From Nannochloropsis oceanica (lineage: Eukaryota > Sar > Eustigmatophyceae > Eustigmatales > Monodopsidaceae), in contig CP038115.1 in assembly GCA_004519485.1 (NCBI GenBank), forward strand, positions 620,001 to 684,000: 64,000 bases of DNA. The letters are read 5' to 3'. The first letter of the stretch is position 1; each line of letters begins with the position of its first letter. Of the stretch, positions 59,712 through 64,000 are shown in pieces. A model generated the notes under the pieces. It was not told the DNA's origin. It did not search any database and was given only the letters and a program-made list of their open reading frames with translations. The position numbers and the translations under genes were made by a program.

Positions 59712-60470
59712 GCTGGATGCACTTTGAAGCTGTAAGCTGTCTATAGGATATTTTTCACGTGTATGGAGTGCAAATTGAGAGTTGGTGCCTGTGGTGTGGT
59801 TGGTATGGCGGCATGCAATGGGCCTCTCATGCCATGCGTTCAACGCCTCGTTGAGCGAACGGCCCGATGGCCAACGACCGCAACCTGCTCCGAATTCCCG
59901 CGGTTTTAGGGCCGTGCTTTGAGGAGATGAGGACTTTTTGAGAGGACAAGAAGGATTCTTTTGTCAGCGAGGGGATGCAAATTGCCAATTGCAAAGAGCC
60001 CCCGGAAATGCAAAGAGAGGGCACGCGCCCCGACGAGAGAGAGGTGAGGCTGCTACCTGCCAAATCACTGACTGGCCCATTGCCGACGTCTTCAAGCAAA
60101 ACATGGTCCGGTCCATAAGCACATCTAGGTTTGCCCCTGGACATCGAGCAAATGTGCATGTGGAAGGACACAGATGTGTTGTGTTCTTCTTTGGATGGTG
60201 TGCGAGGGAGAGAATGAGCAGCGACAAGAGATCTTGGCGCGTGCCTAGGAGACTTCTCTCACAGCGCATGGAAACAGCAACGGTCGTGTGCGACCTGAAG
60301 CGTTCTTCAGCTACTTATAAGACGCCATTGCTTACCATGCGACCTTACCTTGGGCATGATACATGTACTTGGTGAAAGAAAGAGATATAAATAAGCATTC
60401 CATGTATACCCCTCAACCAAAACATGGACATTCTTTATATCCACACCACTGCCAGATCAATCTATAAATC
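59712..60470. promoter_or_regulatory. Shared divergent promoter region
   Basis: 759 bp between the ATG of the beta-helix gene (-) and that of the 256-residue secreted-protein gene (+). No sharp regulatory motif identified. Head-to-head placement of two secretory-pathway genes suggests possible co-expression (inference). Confidence 0.5.
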
Positions 60471-61977
60471 ATGCGAAGGTCAATGGCGACCCGGGGCATC
60501 CTGATGCTCCTGGTGGCTTGCGTGTGCGGCAGCGTCCAAGGCCAGCTTTCGGCGCGTAAGAAGATAGCATCAGGCTCCAGCAAGGCAGGCGTGGCCGAGG
60601 CGTGGGACCAGATGGGGGAGCAGGTCAAGGCCAACGCGGAGGCAGTCAAGGCAGCCATGCCAGGCCGTAAGTAGAACGAAGAAGTGGGAGAAGGTTGAGA
60701 CATTGATGCCTGCACGCGCACACCCATCTACAACATTTTCGTTTCCCCTACACTTTTCCTTTTCTATCGCTCTCTCCAGTCTTGGATCCCGTGGGCTCGA
60801 CGAGCAAGCTGGCCTTTTTCCAGGCCGTGAAGAAGGCTGGCGGCGTGGACGCCATCGAGTTATTCGACACTGTCATCAAGAGCAAGGCCTTTGAGGTAGG
60901 CACAATCTCAATGTGTGTCTCTGTGTATGTGTATGTGTATGTCTACGTGTGTGTGCGTGTAGGGTGTGTGATACTCTCTAATTCCTTGCATTTCTCTCTC
61001 TTACACGTCCCTCACTTTCCCTCCTTCCTTATCTTCTTTCCGCCCTTCTTCCTAACACCAGAAAATCCTGGAGAACGTGGAGGTGCAGCACCGGTTGATG
61101 GAGGAAATTCCCATCCTCGGAGCCATTCCAGGCTTTCTGGAGGTGAAGGGCCGACGCCTCAGCGACGAGGAGGTGCGGTGCAGCGGGAAGGAGGGGAGGG
61201 GGTGAGGGAGGAATTTCGTTGGTTGAGCGTATTTCCTTTACAATCATAATCATCGACCTTGCGCTTTACCACCTCCTCCTCTATATTCAGACCAAGGCCG
61301 GGTTTAGGAAGGGCATGCAAAACATGTGGAACATGATGAAGACTGTGGCCGAACACGCCAAGGTAAGCCTTCCTTCCGCCCTCCCTCCTTCCCTGTCTTT
61401 CCCTTTCTCATCCGCCCTCCTGCTTCCCCTATTTTTGATTCCAGGACCCCACACTCATGAACACAAAGCTGGTGGAACTCTCAAAGTCCGATGACCCTGA
61501 GATTTTGGTAAGGAGACGTGGGAAAAGACGGAAGAGAAGAAGGGCGCTTCCTCTCCATCCACAACCACCGACTACCTCTCTTCAGTCTCTGTCCCTCACG
61601 TATTTCCCTCGCCACCTTTTGTTTTCCCTTATTCTGCTCTTTAGGCGCTATTCAAGGCAGCGGGTGAGAACGACGAGGCCTCGATAATGGAGCTGCAGAA
61701 CATGGTGGCCGCCGACCTTTACCCCGGTACGAGGCAATGAAGGAGAGAGGGAGGGAAGGAGGGATGGAGGGAGGGAGGGACAGCAAAGAAGCGACGCCAA
61801 AGAGTCACGTCACTCACTTTATGCTATTACTCTTATCTATGCATAGGCGTGGACGTGTCTGTCATGCGTGACATCCTGGACGCACAGAGCTTCGACAAGA
61901 TCTTGTCCTTCCCCGAGCTCTCCCGCTTCGTCGACCAGGACCCCTACCTAGCCAAGGTGCTGAGGACGCCCAAGTAA
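60471..61977 (+). CDS. Secreted protein of unknown function, 256 residues
   Basis: Exons 60471-60666, 60780-60895, 61062-61172, 61291-61362, 61445-61507, 61645-61726, 61847-61977; phases close exactly. Signal peptide about 1-25 (GILMLLVACVCGSVQG cut before QLS). The mature part is all-helical in character, with short charged helices (AWDQMGEQVKANAEAVKAA, LENVEVQHRLMEEI, KGMQNMWNMMKTVAEHAK, FPELSRFVDQDPYLAKVL), no Cys in the mature part and no catalytic motif recognised. Two alternative starts (60471 and the ATG five codons on) share the signal peptide. The gene sits between two copies of the beta-helix gene; whether it belongs to the duplicated unit cannot be seen here. An AATAAA follows at 62005. 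Confidence 0.85.
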
Positions 61978-62547
61978 AGGCGTGTAGGCACGAAATAATA
62001 TTTTAATAAAGTATTCAAGAGAGGGAAATGGTAGGTTGAGAAAACTGTGATTTCAAGGAGGGGATGAGGGAGGATAAAGCAAGAGGTAATAGGACAAGAA
62101 GCTATGGCCGTCGACGAAGATGCAAAGTATATTATTGATTGCTTGCCAAAGAGTGAATCTAAGAGAACTCTTTCGGGTGCCCAGATGTCGAACGAAGGAT
62201 AAAGAAGGAATTATGGCATCAAGTGTGCGGCTGCGTCGTTCTACTCTGTATCTTCTTCTTTGTCTTTTTCCCTCGGTGCTCTTTTTTGTTGTGCCTTGTC
62301 TAAAAGTGGGCTGTACGAGTTAACACCGACTCCTGGCCCATAAAGCAAGTACTCAATGCCCCTCGTTTTACTGGCATGTATCTTATTTTCTTTATTTTTT
62401 ACGCTCAATCCATAGAGATGAATGAGCATAATTTCCTCTGACATACCCCATTGTAGCAGATAAAAAGCTGCACGAACATATCTATATTTCGTCGCATCCT
62501 CTTGTTTATGAGCTGCAGCTTTCTCTCGCCCTCCTTTCGATGAGGTC
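61978..62547. other. Convergent intergenic region, no gene seen
   Basis: Between the stop of the + gene and the stop of the second beta-helix copy. Contains the duplication breakpoint at 62539. Confidence 0.5.
62005..62010 (+). terminator. Possible polyadenylation signal AATAAA
   Basis: Canonical hexamer 28 bp after the stop of the 256-residue protein gene, in an AT-rich stretch (TATTTTAATAAAGT). Confidence 0.5.
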
Positions 62548-64000
62548 TTAAACATACATGTGTGTGCCGTACAACTTGCGCTCCTGGCCCGAGTGTCGCA
62601 ACTCATAACTCTGCGAATACCCGACCTGCCCATTCTCGGCCTTGGCCTGCTCAACGGGAGGGGATGGAACGTGAGTGAAATGCCGAGTGACCAACTACCA
62701 CATGCCACTTGCGCGTGCATGCATGAGTCCCTTGTCGTACCTGGAAGAAGTAGTCGGCAGGGATCATTTCTTCGACGAAAACCATGTCAACCGTGGCGTG
62801 GCCCTCCTCGTCCGTCATGACGCTCTGCAGCTTATGCACCACGTGCTCGGCCGTCTCATGTTCCTACAGGACAGGAGAGGGGGAAAGGAGTTGGTTGAGC
62901 ATCATTTTAGCCAAAATGAGAGAGAAAGGACAGGGGACGAAGCAGGGGAAGACGAGTCTTAGTCAGATACGTTACACCAGCCACCGAAACTGCCCCATAT
63001 TCTGTCTCCCCGTCCCTTCCTGCCCTCCCTCTCCTCCCTTCCCTCCCTATTTTCTCTTGTATACATACCTTGAAGCGGTAGAGGTCAAGTTGAAGGGTGG
63101 TCGACGCAGGAAAGTTCTCGAGGTACATGTGGTAGGTCTTGCCGTACTTCGCGTGGGTCACGGGCACGGCCGTTTGCTCTGGGTCCACCAGCACGGCTGA
63201 ATGGCTGCCCAAAGACCGGTGCCGGGCCGTTAGGTGCAACTGGAGAGAAGGAGAAAAGGGAGACAATATGGCGCAACGCACGCCAGGCGAGAGGGCCGAG
63301 TGAATAGAACGTAGAGAAAACAAAGGTATTGACTTTGGAAGATGAAACGTACCGGAGAATTGTAGGCGGGGACAAAAAGCTCGTTCGTGCTGATAATGTC
63401 TACATGGCCCAGCTCGATGCCCTGGGTGTGAGGAAGGGAGAGGAAAGAGGGCGTGGATGAGATGGCGGCATGGAAAGAGAGACGTATATTATAATGTAAT
63501 CCTGCCCGCGAAGAAGGACAACTCATAACTAGGACCTCTTTTCCTCTTTTTGTTCAACTCCCCTTGCTCCATGCACGTAGACGTACCGACATGGTGGCGT
63601 AGGCCGCCTTGATGTTCTGCGCCAAGCGGCCCTCCCGCGCCTCATCCGCGCTCCCGTCCAAGCCTGCCCGCACAATGTCCATGGCCTCCTTGGTCGTCGT
63701 CATCAGCACCATCTACATTCAAAAAGAGGAAAAGAGGGAGTGAAAGACGAGAGAAGAAGAGAAAAGGGACGATGAGTTGCTGATGATGAATATTGAAACA
63801 CGACGACAGAGGCGCCATACATGCTCACTTCTCTTTCACATTCCTGCTCGCATTCATCTTTGCGTTCCCCGTTCCATCCTTTCGCCTTTCCTTCCGTCTT
63901 CTCGCACATACCTCGACGGTGTGTGTCTTGCTGAAGTCCTGGTCCTCATACAGGCTGCGGGCCCGGGCCTGCTGATGTTCGCCGAACTGGGGGTCAAGCT
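62539..64000 (-). repeat. Segmental duplication, right copy (continues beyond window)
   Basis: Same-orientation copy of 53053-54517, giving a tandem period of about 9.5 kb. Near-perfect identity in introns implies a very recent event, gene conversion or an assembly duplicate. Confidence 0.95.
62548..64000 (-). CDS. Beta-helix protein, copy B, 3' part only (runs off window)
   Basis: Carries the same last exons as copy A, including GYSQSYELRHSGQERKLYG at the C-terminus, DMVFVEEMIPADYFFQ, KTYHMYLENFP and GHVDIISTNELFVP, with all splice sites preserved and no coding change seen. The stop is at 62548-62550. The only difference noted is a 3-bp deletion in an intron near 63567. The N-terminal beta-helix half lies beyond 64000, so it is not known whether the copy is complete. 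Confidence 0.85.

Noticed and set aside
1-64000. Transposon, LTR or virus-like element
   Set aside because: No reverse transcriptase, integrase, transposase or capsid-like motif and no terminal repeat pairs were noticed; the only large repeat is the gene duplication at 53053/62539.

Overview
This is nuclear DNA of an intron-dense eukaryote, most likely a stramenopile alga close to Nannochloropsis/Microchloropsis (inferred, not proven). The reasons are: protein genes cut into many short exons with GT-AG and a few GC-AG introns; introns full of (CCCT)n and (GGGA)n; presequences with a signal peptide followed by an A-F step, as used for complex plastids; a thylakoid-type C-terminal processing peptidase; tRNA-Sec and U1 snRNA genes; and proteins with PT-rich tails. 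There are no operons. Exon models below were built by hand from splice sites, reading frames and family motifs; reading phase closes in every gene given a full exon list.

Layout. 1-1271 (+): 5' part of an NAD kinase gene, cut by a 100-N assembly gap (1287-1386). 1862-5113 (-): APH-fold small-molecule kinase resembling methylthioribose kinase, with a possible organelle presequence. 7586-10827 (+): a secreted tryptophan/asparagine-rich repeat protein made of 13 symmetric phase-0 exons, the most unusual gene here. 12612-16260 (+): TFIIE beta subunit. 17202-21217 (+): secreted class C beta-lactamase-like serine hydrolase. 22368-23661: an RNA-gene island with two identical tRNA-Sec genes (-) and one U1 snRNA gene (+). 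24991-34950 (+): a 29-exon gene for a PH-C2-GRAM-myotubularin phosphatase of about 1796 residues. 36073-38033 (+): secreted CAP-domain protein. 39220-41610 (-): CtpA-like D1-processing protease, divergent from 42299-46014 (+), a BAG plus Hsp20 fusion protein. 46858-48199 (-): secreted DUF6174-like protein. 49242-51879 (-): MINPP-type histidine phosphatase. 53062-59711 (-): large membrane-anchored beta-helix protein, divergent from 60471-61977 (+), a secreted protein of unknown function. 62548-64000 (-): the 3' part of a second, nearly identical copy of the beta-helix gene.

Genes up to about 46 kb have introns dominated by (CCCT)n before the 3' splice site and often (GGGA)n just after the 5' splice site, so the two intron ends are complementary. 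From about 46 kb onward the genes have ordinary introns. Functionally the window is mixed: housekeeping (NAD kinase, TFIIE beta, U1, tRNA-Sec), phosphoinositide and inositol-phosphate metabolism (myotubularin, MINPP), plastid maintenance (CtpA), proteostasis (BAG-Hsp20) and a notable set of secreted or surface proteins (W/N-rich, serine hydrolase, CAP, DUF6174, beta-helix, 256-residue protein). No CRISPR array, virus-like element or recognisable transposon was seen.
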